DNA from: Vagococcus fluvialis
GTDB taxonomy: Bacteria; Bacillota; Bacilli; Lactobacillales; Vagococcaceae
DNA length: 64,000 nucleotides
Direction: 5' to 3'
Assembly: GCF_003337315.1 (NCBI RefSeq)
Contig: NZ_QPJV01000014.1
Coordinates: 1-64,000 of the forward strand
In this document: in pieces, positions 35,713-48,594 of the stretch
How the letters are laid out: every line of letters starts with the position of its first letter
Position numbering within the stretch: the first letter of the stretch is position 1
Position numbers and translations under genes: made by a program
The notes under the pieces: model-generated
The model's input: the letters and a program-made list of their open reading frames with translations, nothing else
What the model was told of the DNA's origin: nothing
Database searches by the model: none

Positions 35713-36237
35713 TTAGAATGGTAAATCATCATCCGAGATATCAATTTGTGATGAGCTTCCAAAAGGATCGCTATCACGATCGAAATTCGGCATTTCATTT
35801 TTACTTGAAGATTGGCCGCCAAATGATTGATTGTTTTGGTTTTGAGAAAAACTATTGAAGTTATTTCCCACATCTGACTGTCCAAAGCCACCTGATTGTT
35901 GTCTTTGTTCAGACACATTACGTGATTCTAATAATTGGAAATTATCACATACTACTTCTGTCACATATACTTTTTGACCTTGTTGATTTTCATAATTACG
36001 TGTTTGAATACGGCCTACAACACCTAGTAATGTACCTTTTTTGGCATAATTAGCTAATGTTTCAGCAGGTTTTCTCCAGATTACACAATTAACAAAATCT
36101 GCTTCTCTCTCCCCACTTTGGTTAGTGAAGTTACGATTTACAGCCAAGTTAAAAGTTGCTACAGCTGATCCGTTAGAAGTAAATCTAAGCTCTGGATCTC
36201 GAGTAAGTCTTCCTACTAGCACAACGTTATTAATCAT
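35713..36237 (-). CDS. ssb: Single-stranded DNA-binding protein
   Basis: Coats and protects single-stranded DNA at the fork. The 174-residue protein has the OB domain ([20 protein letters not shown] to about residue 108), a Gln/Asn/Ser-rich flexible linker and the acidic tip SDDDLPF that recruits partner proteins. GAGGGGAG precedes the ATG. A parS site lies in the 45-bp gap between it and rpsF. Same transcript as rpsF and rpsR. Confidence 0.97.
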   Translation of the reverse strand: MINNVVLVGRLTRDPELRFTSNGSAVATFNLAVNRNFTNQSGEREADFVNCVIWRKPAETLANYAKKGTLLGVVGRIQTRNYENQQGQKVYVTEVVCDNFQLLESRNVSEQRQQSGGFGQSDVGNNFNSFSQNQNNQSFGGQSSSKNEMPNFDRDSDPFGSSSQIDISDDDLPF

Positions 36238-36262
36238 TTGTCGTTCTCCCCTCGTTTTTTAA

Positions 36263-36278
36263 TGTTTCACGTGAAACA
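36263..36278. other. parS site 2 (consensus)
   Basis: Second exact TGTTTCACGTGAAACA, in the short rpsF-ssb gap, 0.87 kb from site 1. Confidence 0.95.
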
Positions 36279-36282
36279 TTGA

Positions 36283-36585
36283 TTAGTTTTCTTCTTTAAC
36301 AATCATGTGACGTAAAATATCGCCATTGATTTTAGCTAAACGATCAAATTCACTGATTGCTGCTGCATCTGTTGCTGAAGAAACTTTAACGATATGGTAG
36401 ATTCCTTCACGGAAATCTTGGATTTCGTAAGCTAGACGGCGTTTGCCCCATAACTTAGATTCCAATACTTCTGCACCGTTATCTTTCAAGATTGAATCAA
36501 AACGATTTACAAGAGCAGTTTTTGCTTCCTCATCAATGTTTGGACGGATAATATACATAATTTCGTATGTGTTTGCCTGTTTCAT
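36283..36585 (-). CDS. rpsF: Ribosomal protein bS6
   Basis: Small-subunit platform protein and partner of bS18. The 100-residue protein shows [16 protein letters not shown] at the start and [24 protein letters not shown] centrally. AAGGAGGTG precedes the ATG. It heads the rpsF-ssb-rpsR transcript, whose leader carries two hairpins; bS6:bS18 autoregulation through such leaders is known in many bacteria. Confidence 0.97.
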   Translation of the reverse strand: MKQANTYEIMYIIRPNIDEEAKTALVNRFDSILKDNGAEVLESKLWGKRRLAYEIQDFREGIYHIVKVSSATDAAAISEFDRLAKINGDILRHMIVKEEN

Positions 36586-36612
36586 TGATTTTCACCTCCT
36601 TATGGACTAAAG

Positions 36613-36662
36613 GTTCCTATTCAGTAATAGGAACAAGGAGAGTAAGCTAAAAATAGCTTACT
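36613..36662 (-). promoter_or_regulatory. rpsF leader with two hairpins
   Basis: The transcript would start near 36667 and fold into AGTAAGCT/AGCTTACT (36641-36662) then GTTCCTATT/AATAGGAAC (36613-36634), just before the ribosome site. The second may correspond to the S6:S18 autoregulatory hairpin, but I do not see a clear CCG loop. Confidence 0.5.
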
Positions 36663-36673
36663 CACAATACAAT

Positions 36674-36702
36674 ATTATACAACTTATTTCCAACTAAATC
36701 AA
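36674..36702 (-). promoter_or_regulatory. rpsF operon promoter
   Basis: On the minus strand TTGATT and TATAAT are separated by 17 bp. The rest of the 36.7-36.93 kb gap shows only AT-rich sequence with no gene. Confidence 0.75.
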
Positions 36703-36928
36703 CAGAAATTATTATTTTTTCAATATTTCTCACATGTTCTATAACTAAAATACGCTTTATTTCTTGTATCTTTTTATTTCTAAAAATTTTAATCAATAAT
36801 TACGACTTAAATAACTCTAGTTAGCAAATTTAAAGCTTCTAGAGAGTGTCTAAGAACTATCTCCTAAACTTATTCACTTATTAGTATTAATGGCTTAAAT
36901 AGGCTTAAAATGCCTTTTCAAAAGTAAA

Positions 36929-36958
36929 GAAAAAACTGAGTCGATTAAGACTCAGTTT
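36929..36958 (-). terminator. gyrA terminator overlapping the stop codon
   Basis: AAACTGAGTC pairs with GACTCAGTTT and a T tract follows; the 5' arm includes the last codons of gyrA. Confidence 0.85.
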
Positions 36959-39431
36959 GCTCAGTTGTTTCTTCTGATGATTCTTCTGCTTTTTCGGCTT
37001 CTTCTTTAGCTACTTTAGCCATAGTAGAAACAATCGCGTCTTCCTCTAAACGAATTAAACGAACTCCTTGTGTTGCTCGTCCAGTTTGAGATACAGATTC
37101 AATATCAAAACGAATAATAACACCTTTATTCGTAATTAACATAATATCCTCTTCACCAGTAACAGTCGTTAATCCAGCTAAATTACCATTTTTCTCAGTA
37201 ATATTGACTGTCTTAATTCCTTTACCTCCACGTCCTTTAACTGCATATTCTTCTGCAGCAGTACGTTTTCCGTAACCTTTTTCTGTAATAGATAAGACTT
37301 CTGATTCAGGATGTAAGATGTCCATTCCGACAACATAATCCCCTTCACGTAGTCTAATCCCCCTAACACCAGCAGCACTACGTCCCATTGAACGAACAAC
37401 TTCTTCGTTAAATGTTACTGAGTAGCCTTGATGAGTTCCAATAATAATATTCTCATGACCGTTTGTCAGTGTGACATTAATTAATTGATCATCATCTTTT
37501 AGACCAATGGCTTTTAATCCATTCGTACGGATATTAGAAAACTCAGTTACAGAAGTTTTCTTAACTGTTCCAAGACGAGTTGAGAAGAATAGGTATTGAT
37601 TCTCTTCAGCTTTTCCTTCTACATTGATAATTGCTTCAATGCTTTCTGAAGAATCAATTCCTAGTAAGTTAATGACTGGAATTCCTTTTGCAGTACGACC
37701 GTATTCTGGAATCTCGTAACCTTTAGCTTTATAAACTTTACCAGTATCAGTAAAGAATAACAGGCTATCATGAGTTGAACATGATACTAAGTTTTCAACA
37801 AAGTCGTCATCATGAACTCCCATACCTTGAACACCACGTCCACCACGGTTTTGTGTTCTAAATTCTGTACTTGGCAAGCGTTTGATGTAACCATTGTGAG
37901 TTAGAGTGATAACAATATCCTCTTCCTCGATCAAATCTTCATCTTCTAAACTTAATACTTCACCAACTAACAATTCAGTACGTCTTTCATCACCATATTT
38001 ACGTTGTATTTCATCTAATTCAGTACTAATGATTTCAAGAACTCTGTCATGATTAGCTAAAATATCTTTCAAATCAGCAATCAGTTTCAATAATTCTTGA
38101 TATTCATTTTCGATTTTATCTCTTTCTAATCCTGTCAAACGACGTAAACGCATGTCCAGAATAGCTTGTGCTTGACGGTCAGATAAATCGTAGTTATCAA
38201 TTAAAGCTTGTTTAGCAATCTCATCTGAAGCTGATGAACGAATTGTTTTGATAATTTCATCAATATGATCTAGAGCAATTCGTAAACCTTCTAAGATATG
38301 AGCTCTGGCTTCTGCTTTATTTTTATCAAATTCAGTTCGTCTAACAATAACTTCTTCTTGATGTTCTAAGTAATTTTCTAAAATAGATTTTAAACTTAAT
38401 ACTTTAGGCACACCTTTTACAATAGCTAACATATTAAAACCAAAACTTGTTTGAAGTGATGTTAATTTGTATAAATTATTTAAAACAACTGAGGCACTTA
38501 CATCGCGACGAACCTCAATTGAAATGCGCATACCTTCACGAGAAGACTCATCACGTAAATCAGTAATACCTTCAACACGTTTTTCGCGGTGTAATTCTGC
38601 AATACGTTCAACTAATTTTGCTTTATTAACCATATAAGGAATTTCAGTTACAACTATACGTTCCTTACCATTTTTCATCTCTTCAATATGAACTTTGGCG
38701 CGGACAATAATCTTTCCTTTACCAGTTTCATAAGCACGACGAATACCTGATTTCCCCATAACCAAACCACCCGTTGGAAAGTCTGGTCCAGGTAAAACCT
38801 CCATTAATTCTGCAGTTGTTGCTTCACTGTTGTCCATTAAAACTTTTAGTGCATCAATAACTTCTGTTAAGTTATGTGGTGGAATATTAGTTGCCATCCC
38901 TACAGCAATACCAGTTGTTCCGTTAACTAAAAGGTTAGGGAAACGTGCTGGTAAAACTTCTGGTTCACGCTCTGTTTCATCGTAGTTATTTTGGAAATTA
39001 ACTGTATTTTTGTTAATATCACGTAACATCTCAACAGCAATTTTACTCATACGTGCTTCTGTATAACGCATCGCAGCAGCTCCGTCACCATCCACAGAAC
39101 CAAAGTTACCATGACCATCTACTAACATGTTACGGTAACTAAATGGTTGCGCCATACGCACCATAGATTCATAAATCGCACTGTCACCATGTGGATGATA
39201 TTTACCCATTACATCCCCAACAATACGCGCTGATTTTTTATGAGCTTTATCAGGTGTCACACCCATTTCATTCATCCCGTATAAAATACGACGGTGAACA
39301 GGTTTTAACCCATCACGTACATCAGGTAAGGCACGAGAAACAATAACACTCATGGCATAATCAATAAACGATTCTTCCATTTCATCTGTTAGATTTATAT
39401 CTTTAATATTTTCAATTATTTCCTCGGACAT
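36945..39431 (-). CDS. gyrA: DNA gyrase subunit A
   Basis: Breakage-reunion subunit of gyrase. The 828-residue protein has the quinolone-determining region [19 protein letters not shown] with Ser 84 and Glu 88, the susceptible-type residues, catalytic Tyr 123 in [11 protein letters not shown], and the C-terminal beta-pinwheel with the GyrA box at the [11 protein letters not shown] segment, then an acidic tail. I use the ATG at 39431, six bases after AGGGGGA; the upstream TTG is unsupported. It lies 22 bp after gyrB and is co-transcribed. Confidence 0.98.
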   Translation of the reverse strand: MSEEIIENIKDINLTDEMEESFIDYAMSVIVSRALPDVRDGLKPVHRRILYGMNEMGVTPDKAHKKSARIVGDVMGKYHPHGDSAIYESMVRMAQPFSYRNMLVDGHGNFGSVDGDGAAAMRYTEARMSKIAVEMLRDINKNTVNFQNNYDETEREPEVLPARFPNLLVNGTTGIAVGMATNIPPHNLTEVIDALKVLMDNSEATTAELMEVLPGPDFPTGGLVMGKSGIRRAYETGKGKIIVRAKVHIEEMKNGKERIVVTEIPYMVNKAKLVERIAELHREKRVEGITDLRDESSREGMRISIEVRRDVSASVVLNNLYKLTSLQTSFGFNMLAIVKGVPKVLSLKSILENYLEHQEEVIVRRTEFDKNKAEARAHILEGLRIALDHIDEIIKTIRSSASDEIAKQALIDNYDLSDRQAQAILDMRLRRLTGLERDKIENEYQELLKLIADLKDILANHDRVLEIISTELDEIQRKYGDERRTELLVGEVLSLEDEDLIEEEDIVITLTHNGYIKRLPSTEFRTQNRGGRGVQGMGVHDDDFVENLVSCSTHDSLLFFTDTGKVYKAKGYEIPEYGRTAKGIPVINLLGIDSSESIEAIINVEGKAEENQYLFFSTRLGTVKKTSVTEFSNIRTNGLKAIGLKDDDQLINVTLTNGHENIIIGTHQGYSVTFNEEVVRSMGRSAAGVRGIRLREGDYVVGMDILHPESEVLSITEKGYGKRTAAEEYAVKGRGGKGIKTVNITEKNGNLAGLTTVTGEEDIMLITNKGVIIRFDIESVSQTGRATQGVRLIRLEEDAIVSTMAKVAKEEAEKAEESSEETTEQTES

Positions 39432-39453
39432 GAACAATCCCCCTTATCTCTTT

Positions 39454-42524
<3,071 letters not shown>

Positions 42525-42528
42525 TTCT

Positions 42529-42762
42529 TTATTCCTTATCTTCTGGCATTTTAGCCATAAAAAAAGTACCTAGATCAGGTATTTCAATCATCATTTCTGC
42601 ATATAGTTTACGTCCACGGCGATTTTCCAACTCACCATCTACATAAATAGCATGCTCTTGTAAGTACCATTTAGCCATACCACCACTAGAAATGACATCA
42701 ACTTCTTTTAAGAATTGGCCTAAGGTTATGTAGTCAGACGTTAATAAAAAACTTTTTTTCAC
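42529..42762 (-). CDS. yaaA: S4-domain RNA-binding protein YaaA
   Basis: Small 77-residue protein with an S4-like fold (TLGQFLKEVDVISSGGMAKWYLQEHAIYVDGELENRRGRKLYAEM), always found between dnaN and recF in Firmicutes and thought to bind rRNA or assist ribosome assembly. AAGGTG precedes the ATG. The 205 bp between it and dnaN hold the dnaN terminator and, presumably, a promoter for yaaA-recF-gyrBA. Confidence 0.93.
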   Translation of the reverse strand: MKKSFLLTSDYITLGQFLKEVDVISSGGMAKWYLQEHAIYVDGELENRRGRKLYAEMMIEIPDLGTFFMAKMPEDKE

Positions 42763-42932
42763 AAATTTTCACCTTCTTTTTCAAGGTCTATTTATAGATA
42801 TTATACCTGTTTTAATCTTTAAAAACAAATTTTCTTTACATTTAAGCATATTTCAATCAAATAGGTACTTTTTTCATTTTATAGGCTTTCTTCCTTAAAA
42901 CGTAAAAATAAGGCTAATTATTTAAAATGCAT

Positions 42933-42959
42933 AAAAAAAACTATCCGAAGATAGTTTTC
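42933..42959 (-). terminator. Terminator after dnaN
   Basis: AAAACTATC TTCG GATAGTTTT, a stem with a stable tetraloop followed by eight T on the minus strand. Confidence 0.9.
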
Positions 42960-42967
42960 AAAAATAA

Positions 42968-44098
42968 TTAGTTCGTTCTAACTGGTGTAATCAATTGAAT
43001 AAAGTTAACTTCATCATCATTAGGTTGTAATGTGAACGGTCTAATTGGTGAGATAAACTTAATAACCACATCAATATTACCAAAAGATTTTAATGATGCT
43101 TTCATGTAGTCTGGGTTAAAAGAGATATCTAAAGGTTCACCTGTAACAGATGTGTAGTTTAATGATTCTTCTACATTACCAATTTCTGGTGAGTTACCAT
43201 AAATAATAACTTGCTCAGAATTAATAGATAATTTAACAATGTTGTTTCGCCCTTCATGAGAAAGTAAAGAAGCTCGATCAATTGCTGCTAATAACTCAGG
43301 AACATTAAATTCAATTTCAGTAGAAAATGTTGTTGGAATTAATCTATTTGTATCAGGATAGTTACCTTCTAATAAACGAGAATAAAAATGCATACCTTCT
43401 GTTTTAAATAGAACTTGGTTTTCCATAATTGAAATTTCAACAATTTCTTCTTCATCTTTAAATGAACGAGATAATTCTTGTAAACTTTTTCCTGGTACTA
43501 CAATATCAAAAGCATTATTTGATTCAGATATTGTAATAACACGTTGGCTTAGTCTATGACTGTCTGTTGCAACTGCTAATAATTCATTATTTTCTAAAAT
43601 AAAATGAACACCAGTTAAAATCGGACGACTTTCATGTTGTGAGACAGCAAAAACAGTTTCACTAATTAATTTGTTTAAAACACGAGCTGATAATTTAAAC
43701 GTATTTTGATTATCAATAATCGGTAAATGTGGATAATTTTCAGAGTTTAAGCCATTTACATTAAATAATGCTTTTCCTGAAGAAATAATGACTTGATTAT
43801 TTTCTATTAATTCCAATGTTAATGTACTTTCTGGCAATTTGCGAATAATTTCATTGAAAAATCTAGCTTGTAAAACAATCGATCCTGTTTTTTCAATTAA
43901 CATATTTGCTTTTTCATCATTAACACTTAAAAAAGTTTCAATGGAAATATCTGCATTACTTCCTGTTAAGGTTAATCCGTTTTCAGTTAAGTTTAATTTA
44001 ACACCAGTTAAAATTGGGATTGTTGTTTTTCCAGAAATAGCTCTTTGAACAGTTGCTAATTCATCTAAAAAAGCATTTCTATTTAATGTTACTTTCAT
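42968..44098 (-). CDS. dnaN: DNA polymerase III beta subunit (sliding clamp)
   Basis: Ring-shaped processivity clamp of 376 residues in three similar domains (starting MKVTLNRNAFLDELATVQRAI; middle FKLSARVLNKLISETVFAVSQHESRPIL; C-terminal ending FIQLITPVRTN, the clamp-partner groove strand). AAAAGGAGAAACC precedes the ATG. It is transcribed after dnaA, and the gap between them carries DnaA boxes. Confidence 0.98.
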   Translation of the reverse strand: MKVTLNRNAFLDELATVQRAISGKTTIPILTGVKLNLTENGLTLTGSNADISIETFLSVNDEKANMLIEKTGSIVLQARFFNEIIRKLPESTLTLELIENNQVIISSGKALFNVNGLNSENYPHLPIIDNQNTFKLSARVLNKLISETVFAVSQHESRPILTGVHFILENNELLAVATDSHRLSQRVITISESNNAFDIVVPGKSLQELSRSFKDEEEIVEISIMENQVLFKTEGMHFYSRLLEGNYPDTNRLIPTTFSTEIEFNVPELLAAIDRASLLSHEGRNNIVKLSINSEQVIIYGNSPEIGNVEESLNYTSVTGEPLDISFNPDYMKASLKSFGNIDVVIKFISPIRPFTLQPNDDEVNFIQLITPVRTN

Positions 44099-44130
44099 TG
44101 GTTTCTCCTTTTAAATAATAATAATAAATA

Positions 44131-44251
44131 TAGTAATAGTAGTAGGGCCTGTTAGTACTGTGGATAAGTTAGTTTAGCTTAAGAAACGTATAAAAAATAG
44201 CATGTTAATAACATGTGGATAACTCCTAGGTTAAAAATAAAGATATCCACA
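44131..44251. other. Origin unwinding module between dnaN and dnaA
   Basis: TAGTAATAGTAGTAG (44131-44145) is a run of DnaA-trios next to GGGCC, then a degenerate box and DnaA box TGTGGATAA at 44159-44167, a second at 44214-44222 and a near-match on the other strand at 44243-44251. Beyond the trios lies AT-rich TTTAAATAATAATAATAAAT. This matches the trio-plus-box unwinding module defined in Bacillus subtilis. Confidence 0.85.
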
Positions 44252-44252
44252 C

Positions 44253-45596
44253 CTAAGATATTAACAGATTTTTAAGTTCTCCAACTTCTTTTTGAATAAT
44301 TGGATCATTCTCTAATAATTGTTGAATTTTTTCATGAGCATGAATCACAGTTGTGTGATCTTTACCACCAAATTCAGCTCCAATTTTCGGTAGTGAATTA
44401 TCAGTCATTTCTCTTGAAAGATACATAGCAATTTGGCGAGGAACTACGATTGTTTTTACTCGTTTTTTCCCTTTTAAATCTTTTAATTGTAAATGGTAGT
44501 ACTTACAAACTTCTTCTTGAATCAATAAAATAGAAAGTTCACTTTTTTGTTTTATTGGTTTTAAACTCTTCAAAGCATCAGCTGCTAAACTTGTTGTGAT
44601 GTCATTGCCATTCATTGTGGCATAAGCTTGTACACGAACAAGAGCTCCTTCTAATTCTCTAATATTTGAATCAATTTGTCCTGCAATATAAGAAAGGGCA
44701 TCATCAGGAATTTCTAAACCTTCAGCATTAGCTCTTTTTCTTAAAATAGCAATTCGTGTTTCTAAGTCTGGTGGTGTTATGTCAACTGATAGTCCCCAAG
44801 CAAAACGAGAAACAAGTCTTTCTTGCAGTTTAGGAATTTCATTTGGCAAACGATCACTTGTTAGAACAATTTGTCTTCCTTCATTATAAAGAGTATTGAA
44901 TGTATGGAAAAATTCTTCTTGCGTTCCCTCTTTGTCAGCAAAAAATTGAATATCATCAACTAATAGTAAATCTACGCTACGGTATTCCTGTCTAAAAGCT
45001 TCAGAAGTTCTATTTTGAATAGAGTTAATGAAGTCATTAGCAAAACTTTCACTAGTAACGTATTTTATTTTGGCATCAGGCTGATTTGTTAACATCTGAT
45101 GGCCAATAGCATGCATTAAATGGGTTTTTCCTAAACCTACACCACCATAGAAAAAGAGTGGATTATAAGTAGCTCCAGGATCTTCAGCAACAACTAAAGC
45201 AGCTGCGTGAGCCATTTGATTTCCTTTACCAATAACAAAAGTGTCAAAAGTATATTTGGAATTCAGTAATGCTTTTTTACTACTTTGCTTAACGATATCA
45301 GGTAGTTCAGTTTGAATTACCTCTTTATTTTTTTCAGGTTCTTTTATCTCATTTTCAATAATAAAAACAGGAGTAACTTCTTCTCCTGTTAATTTAAAAC
45401 CTGTTTCGACAATTTTGGCAGCAAGATTTTTTTCCCAATACTCTCTGTGTAATTCGGAAGGAACTTCGATTGTTAATAAGTTATCCACTAAACTGATGGG
45501 CTTAGCTTGTTCAATCCAAGCATTAAAACTTGGAGGTGTTAATATCTTTCGATAGTCATCCTCCAATTCTTTCCATATATAGTCAATATTGGGCAT
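44253..45596 (-). CDS. dnaA: Chromosomal replication initiator DnaA
   Basis: ATP-dependent initiator that binds DnaA boxes and opens oriC. The 447-residue protein has domain I ([22 protein letters not shown]), AAA+ domain III with Walker [18 protein letters not shown] and Walker [11 protein letters not shown], and domain IV with the signature [29 protein letters not shown] precedes the ATG. Box clusters on both sides suggest autoregulation as well as origin function. Confidence 0.98.
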   Translation of the reverse strand: MPNIDYIWKELEDDYRKILTPPSFNAWIEQAKPISLVDNLLTIEVPSELHREYWEKNLAAKIVETGFKLTGEEVTPVFIIENEIKEPEKNKEVIQTELPDIVKQSSKKALLNSKYTFDTFVIGKGNQMAHAAALVVAEDPGATYNPLFFYGGVGLGKTHLMHAIGHQMLTNQPDAKIKYVTSESFANDFINSIQNRTSEAFRQEYRSVDLLLVDDIQFFADKEGTQEEFFHTFNTLYNEGRQIVLTSDRLPNEIPKLQERLVSRFAWGLSVDITPPDLETRIAILRKRANAEGLEIPDDALSYIAGQIDSNIRELEGALVRVQAYATMNGNDITTSLAADALKSLKPIKQKSELSILLIQEEVCKYYHLQLKDLKGKKRVKTIVVPRQIAMYLSREMTDNSLPKIGAEFGGKDHTTVIHAHEKIQQLLENDPIIQKEVGELKNLLIS

Positions 45597-45670
45597 AACG
45601 ATCCCCCTAAAAATTAGTTTCTAGTCTATTCTAGCACTTTTAAAAAAAGTTTTCCACTGAATTTTATGAT

Positions 45671-45950
45671 TGTGGATAGTAAATTAACAGATGTGTAAAA
45701 AAATTTTCCACAAGGTTAAAATTTATGTTAATAACTTTTCTTTATTTTTGGTTATCCATAAAGTTATCAACAAATACGGTTGTGTTAACATCAAACTTTC
45801 AGAGAGTTATTAACATGTTTTTTTATATCTGTTGATAACTTAATAACCTATTGTTAACCTGTTGATAACTAAAGAAGAAATAAAGAACAACTTTTTTGTG
45901 GAAATTTGAATAAACAGATTTGTGGATAGTTTTTATAGAGATGTGCATAA
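45671..45950. other. oriC DnaA-box cluster upstream of dnaA
   Basis: About eight DnaA-box-like 9-mers fall in 280 bp: TGTGGATAG at 45671 and 45921, TTTTCCACA at 45704, TTATCCATA at 45752, TTATCAACA at 45764, TGTTGATAA at 45830 and 45860, TGTGCATAA at 45942. The region 45597-46065 has no gene and is the expected origin between dnaA and rpmH. Confidence 0.92.
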
Positions 45951-45979
45951 GTTTTAAGAAGAAAAAATACGATATTGAG

Positions 45980-46009
45980 TTGACAAATTCAGTGATTTGT
46001 TTGTATAAT
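45980..46009 (+). promoter_or_regulatory. rpmH promoter
   Basis: Consensus TTGACA and TATAAT with an 18-bp spacer, 57 bp before rpmH. Confidence 0.9.
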
Positions 46010-46065
46010 ACTATAGTCTGTCTAAGTGATTTAGAAAGCATATCTAGTTTTAGGAGGTGGATTGA

Positions 46066-46200
46066 ATGAAAAGAACATATCAACCAAAAAAACGTAAACG
46101 TCAAAAAGTTCATGGTTTCCGTAAACGTATGAGCACTAAAAACGGTCGTCGTGTATTAGCAAGTAGACGTCGTAAAGGAAGAAAAGCATTAGCAGCATAA
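46066..46200 (+). CDS. rpmH: Ribosomal protein bL34
   Basis: Very basic 44-residue large-subunit protein. The sequence begins [20 protein letters not shown], followed by [20 protein letters not shown] and ends ALAA, diagnostic of bL34. GGAGGTG lies eight bases before the ATG. It has a near-consensus promoter and is followed by a terminator, so it is largely expressed on its own, with rnpA behind it as usual at bacterial origins. Confidence 0.98.
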   Translation: MKRTYQPKKRKRQKVHGFRKRMSTKNGRRVLASRRRKGRKALAA

Positions 46201-46233
46201 ATCACTGAATCTTTGAGTCAGTGATTTTTTTTT
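46201..46233 (+). terminator. Terminator after rpmH
   Basis: ATCACTGA pairs with TCAGTGAT, followed by nine T. Confidence 0.9.
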
Positions 46234-46321
46234 ATAAAAAAATGAAAAAAATAGCTGCTTTATGCTATGATAATGATGTTATTAAGAAAGAAAACTTATA
46301 GAATTTAAAGGGTTGGATATT

Positions 46322-46660
46322 ATGAAAAAATCCTATCGCATAAAAAAGGAAAAAGAATTCCAAAAAATTATTTACCACAAAGACTCTTATGCCAATCGGA
46401 ATTTTGTTGTCTATATTCTACCTGCAGAAGAAAATACTCATTTTAGAGTAGGTTTATCTGTTGGGAAAAAAATCGGAAATGCTGTAGCACGTAATAAAGT
46501 AAAGCGTTTAATGAGAACTTCTTTATATGATTTAAGAGATTCAATTAAACCTAGTTACAATATAGTGTTAATTGCACGACCAAAAGTAGTTGATTTGTCA
46601 TTAGATGAGGTAAAAAATAATATAGAGCATGTGTTTAAATTAGCAAATATAATAGAATAA
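46322..46660 (+). CDS. rnpA: Ribonuclease P protein component
   Basis: Basic protein cofactor of the tRNA 5'-processing ribozyme. The 112 residues include the N-terminal YRIKKEKEFQKI, and the family RNR box in VGKKIGNAVARNKVKRLMR. I start at the ATG at 46322, nine bases after AAAGGG; the TTG three codons upstream touches that site. yidC follows 14 bp after the stop. Confidence 0.96.
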   Translation: MKKSYRIKKEKEFQKIIYHKDSYANRNFVVYILPAEENTHFRVGLSVGKKIGNAVARNKVKRLMRTSLYDLRDSIKPSYNIVLIARPKVVDLSLDEVKNNIEHVFKLANIIE

Positions 46661-46674
46661 GTGAGGGTATACGA

Positions 46675-47493
46675 GTGAAAAAGATGAAAAAATGGCTGCT
46701 ACTCCTTAGTATGTTTGGATTAGTATTCTTATTAACTGCTTGTGGAACAGGAGATGTTAGTACATCAAGTACTGGTCTTTGGGATCGTTACATTGTTTAT
46801 TATTTTGGGCAAGCAATTAAACTACTATCGTTTGGTAAAAATTACGGAGTAGGTATTATTCTATTTACAATTATTATCCGAATAATTTTAATGCCGTTAA
46901 TGCATTATCAAACGAAGAGTATGCGTAAAACACAAGAATTACAACCTAAAATGAAAGAGTTACAAGAAAAGTATGCGTCTAAAGATGCTGAAACAAGTAG
47001 AAAACTACAAGAGGAACAACAACGTCTTTATAGTGAACATGGTGTGAATCCATTATCTGGTTGTTTACCAATGTTAGTTCAAATGCCAATTATGATGGCA
47101 TTATGGCAATCAATTTCAAGAACGCCTGAGTTGAGAACAGGAACTTTCCTTTGGTTAGAACTTGGAAAAATTGACCCATACTACATTTTACCAGTTCTTG
47201 CGGCAGTCTTTACTTTTGCAAGTACTAAATTAACATCAATGGGACAATTGGAAGTTCAAGGTTCAATGAAAGTAATGAACTACATGATGCCAGCTATGAT
47301 TCTTTTCATGGGTATCAACTTAGCCAGTGGTTTATCTCTATACTGGGTAATCTCAAATGGATTCCAAGTGATCCAAACATTATTAATTAATAATCCATTC
47401 AAAATTAGAAATGAACGTGAAGCAGAAGCTAAACGTAAAAAAGATTTAGAAAAGGCTCTTAGAAAAGCCAACCAACCAAAGAAAAAAAGATAA
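46675..47493 (+). CDS. yidC: Membrane protein insertase YidC1/SpoIIIJ-type (lipoprotein)
   Basis: Inserts and folds inner-membrane proteins. The 272-residue protein starts with a GTG (GTGAGGG seven bases upstream), has a lipoprotein signal with LLTAC, then the five-helix insertase core: FGKNYGVGIILFTIIIRIILMPLMHYQ with the conserved Arg, SGCLPMLVQMPIMMALWQSI and SGLSLYWVISNGFQVIQTL, and a Lys-rich C-terminal tail that can contact ribosomes. It lies between rnpA and jag as in other Firmicutes. Confidence 0.96.
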   Translation: MKKMKKWLLLLSMFGLVFLLTACGTGDVSTSSTGLWDRYIVYYFGQAIKLLSFGKNYGVGIILFTIIIRIILMPLMHYQTKSMRKTQELQPKMKELQEKYASKDAETSRKLQEEQQRLYSEHGVNPLSGCLPMLVQMPIMMALWQSISRTPELRTGTFLWLELGKIDPYYILPVLAAVFTFASTKLTSMGQLEVQGSMKVMNYMMPAMILFMGINLASGLSLYWVISNGFQVIQTLLINNPFKIRNEREAEAKRKKDLEKALRKANQPKKKR

Positions 47494-47529
47494 AGCTTTA
47501 ATCATTTACTATAATAGGGGGTTCTGATC

Positions 47530-48267
47530 ATGCCAAAATATTCAGGTGAAACCGTAGAAAAGGCCATTAACGCTGGTTTATCTGCACTTCAAATAGCTAA
47601 AGAGAACGCGACAATTGAAGTTATTCAAGAAGGAAAAAAAGGGTTTTTAGGATTTGGTAAACAAGAAGCGATAGTTGTTGTTGAAAAAATTCAAGCAACT
47701 GAAGTAGTCGCTGATGAAGTTACTAAAGAAGAAATTATTGAAGATGACGTAGAACAAGTTGTAGCAGAAAAAGAAGAAGTTATTTCTGAAATAACTGAGC
47801 TTGTAGATCTAACTGATGACGAAGCAGTAACAGCTTTAGCTGTATACTTAACTGATATCACAAGAGATTTAGGTGCCCCTTCGATGGTAAAAGTTTCAAG
47901 AGCCAAAGGTATTATTACTTTTAATCTTGAAACTGAGAAAAAAGGTTTATTGATTGGAAAGCATGGTAAATTAATCAATGCTATCCAATATTTATCTCAA
48001 GTTTATATTCATCGAATTGCTAAGAATCGTTTATCAATTGTTGTTAACGTTGGTGATTACCGTGAGAGACGTAAAGCAATTATCGAGCGTTTAGCTAAAC
48101 AAACATTAAGAAAAGTTAGAGAGACTGGTCAACCAGTTTTCTTAGAGCCAATGCCTGCTTTTGAACGTAAGCAAGTCCACTCAATTCTTTCATCAGAATC
48201 AGATATTTCAACTCATTCTGAAGGAAATGAACCACATCGTTATTTAGTGGTAGAATTAAAAAATTAA
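47530..48267 (+). CDS. jag: RNA-binding protein Jag (KhpB)
   Basis: 245-residue RNA-binding protein linked to cell elongation and division control. The N-terminal Jag domain (YSGETVEKAINAGLSAL, GKKGFLGFGKQEA) is followed by a long acidic linker (about 60-95), a KH domain with GKHGKLINAIQYLSQ and a C-terminal R3H domain (YRERRKAIIERLAKQTLRK through SEGNEPHRYLVVEL). AGGGGGTTCTGATC precedes the ATG. Co-transcribed with yidC; ends at a terminator before the T-box. Confidence 0.95.
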   Translation: MPKYSGETVEKAINAGLSALQIAKENATIEVIQEGKKGFLGFGKQEAIVVVEKIQATEVVADEVTKEEIIEDDVEQVVAEKEEVISEITELVDLTDDEAVTALAVYLTDITRDLGAPSMVKVSRAKGIITFNLETEKKGLLIGKHGKLINAIQYLSQVYIHRIAKNRLSIVVNVGDYRERRKAIIERLAKQTLRKVRETGQPVFLEPMPAFERKQVHSILSSESDISTHSEGNEPHRYLVVELKN

Positions 48268-48274
48268 ACTCTTA

Positions 48275-48311
48275 AGAAATCTTATCATTTGAAGATAAGG
48301 TTTCTTTTTTT
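48275..48311 (+). terminator. Terminator after jag
   Basis: AGAAATCTTATC pairs with GATAAGGTTTCT, with one mismatch, and runs into a T tract. Confidence 0.85.
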
Positions 48312-48347
48312 ATAGAATTCTGTAAATAAATTTGATATACTACGAGA

Positions 48348-48561
48348 AGTAGTCTAAGTACTTACTGAGAACAACATTGTTTTAGCGAGTTTGGGAGAGT
48401 GAGAGCCAAACCAATGCTTAGAAGGAATCGCAACTACCTAACATTTAAACTTAAATATTAAAAAATAAAGTGGTTGAAATATCAACAACAAGAGTGGCAC
48501 CGCGGATCAAGTCAATTCGTCTCTTATTACTATAATTTGCTTAGTAATGAGGGGCTTTTTT
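48348..48561 (+). promoter_or_regulatory. T-box leader of argS (Arg specifier)
   Basis: The 14-base T-box AGAGTGGCACCGCGG lies at 48491-48505 and is followed by a terminator hairpin (TTATTACTA against TAGTAATGA) with six T at 48519-48561. In the 3' side of Stem I, GGAATCGCAACTACC offers CGC (48429-48431) followed by A as the arginine specifier codon. A -10-like TATACT is at 48336. Uncharged tRNA-Arg should raise argS transcription. Confidence 0.9.
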
Positions 48562-48594
48562 ATGTAATTTTATAAAAAAACAGGAGGATACAAA

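Noticed and set aside
45823-46113. A 96-codon minus-strand frame across the origin and start of rpmH
   Set aside because: It is rich in Phe, Ser and Leu, has no ribosome site, and lies across DnaA boxes and the rpmH promoter and gene.
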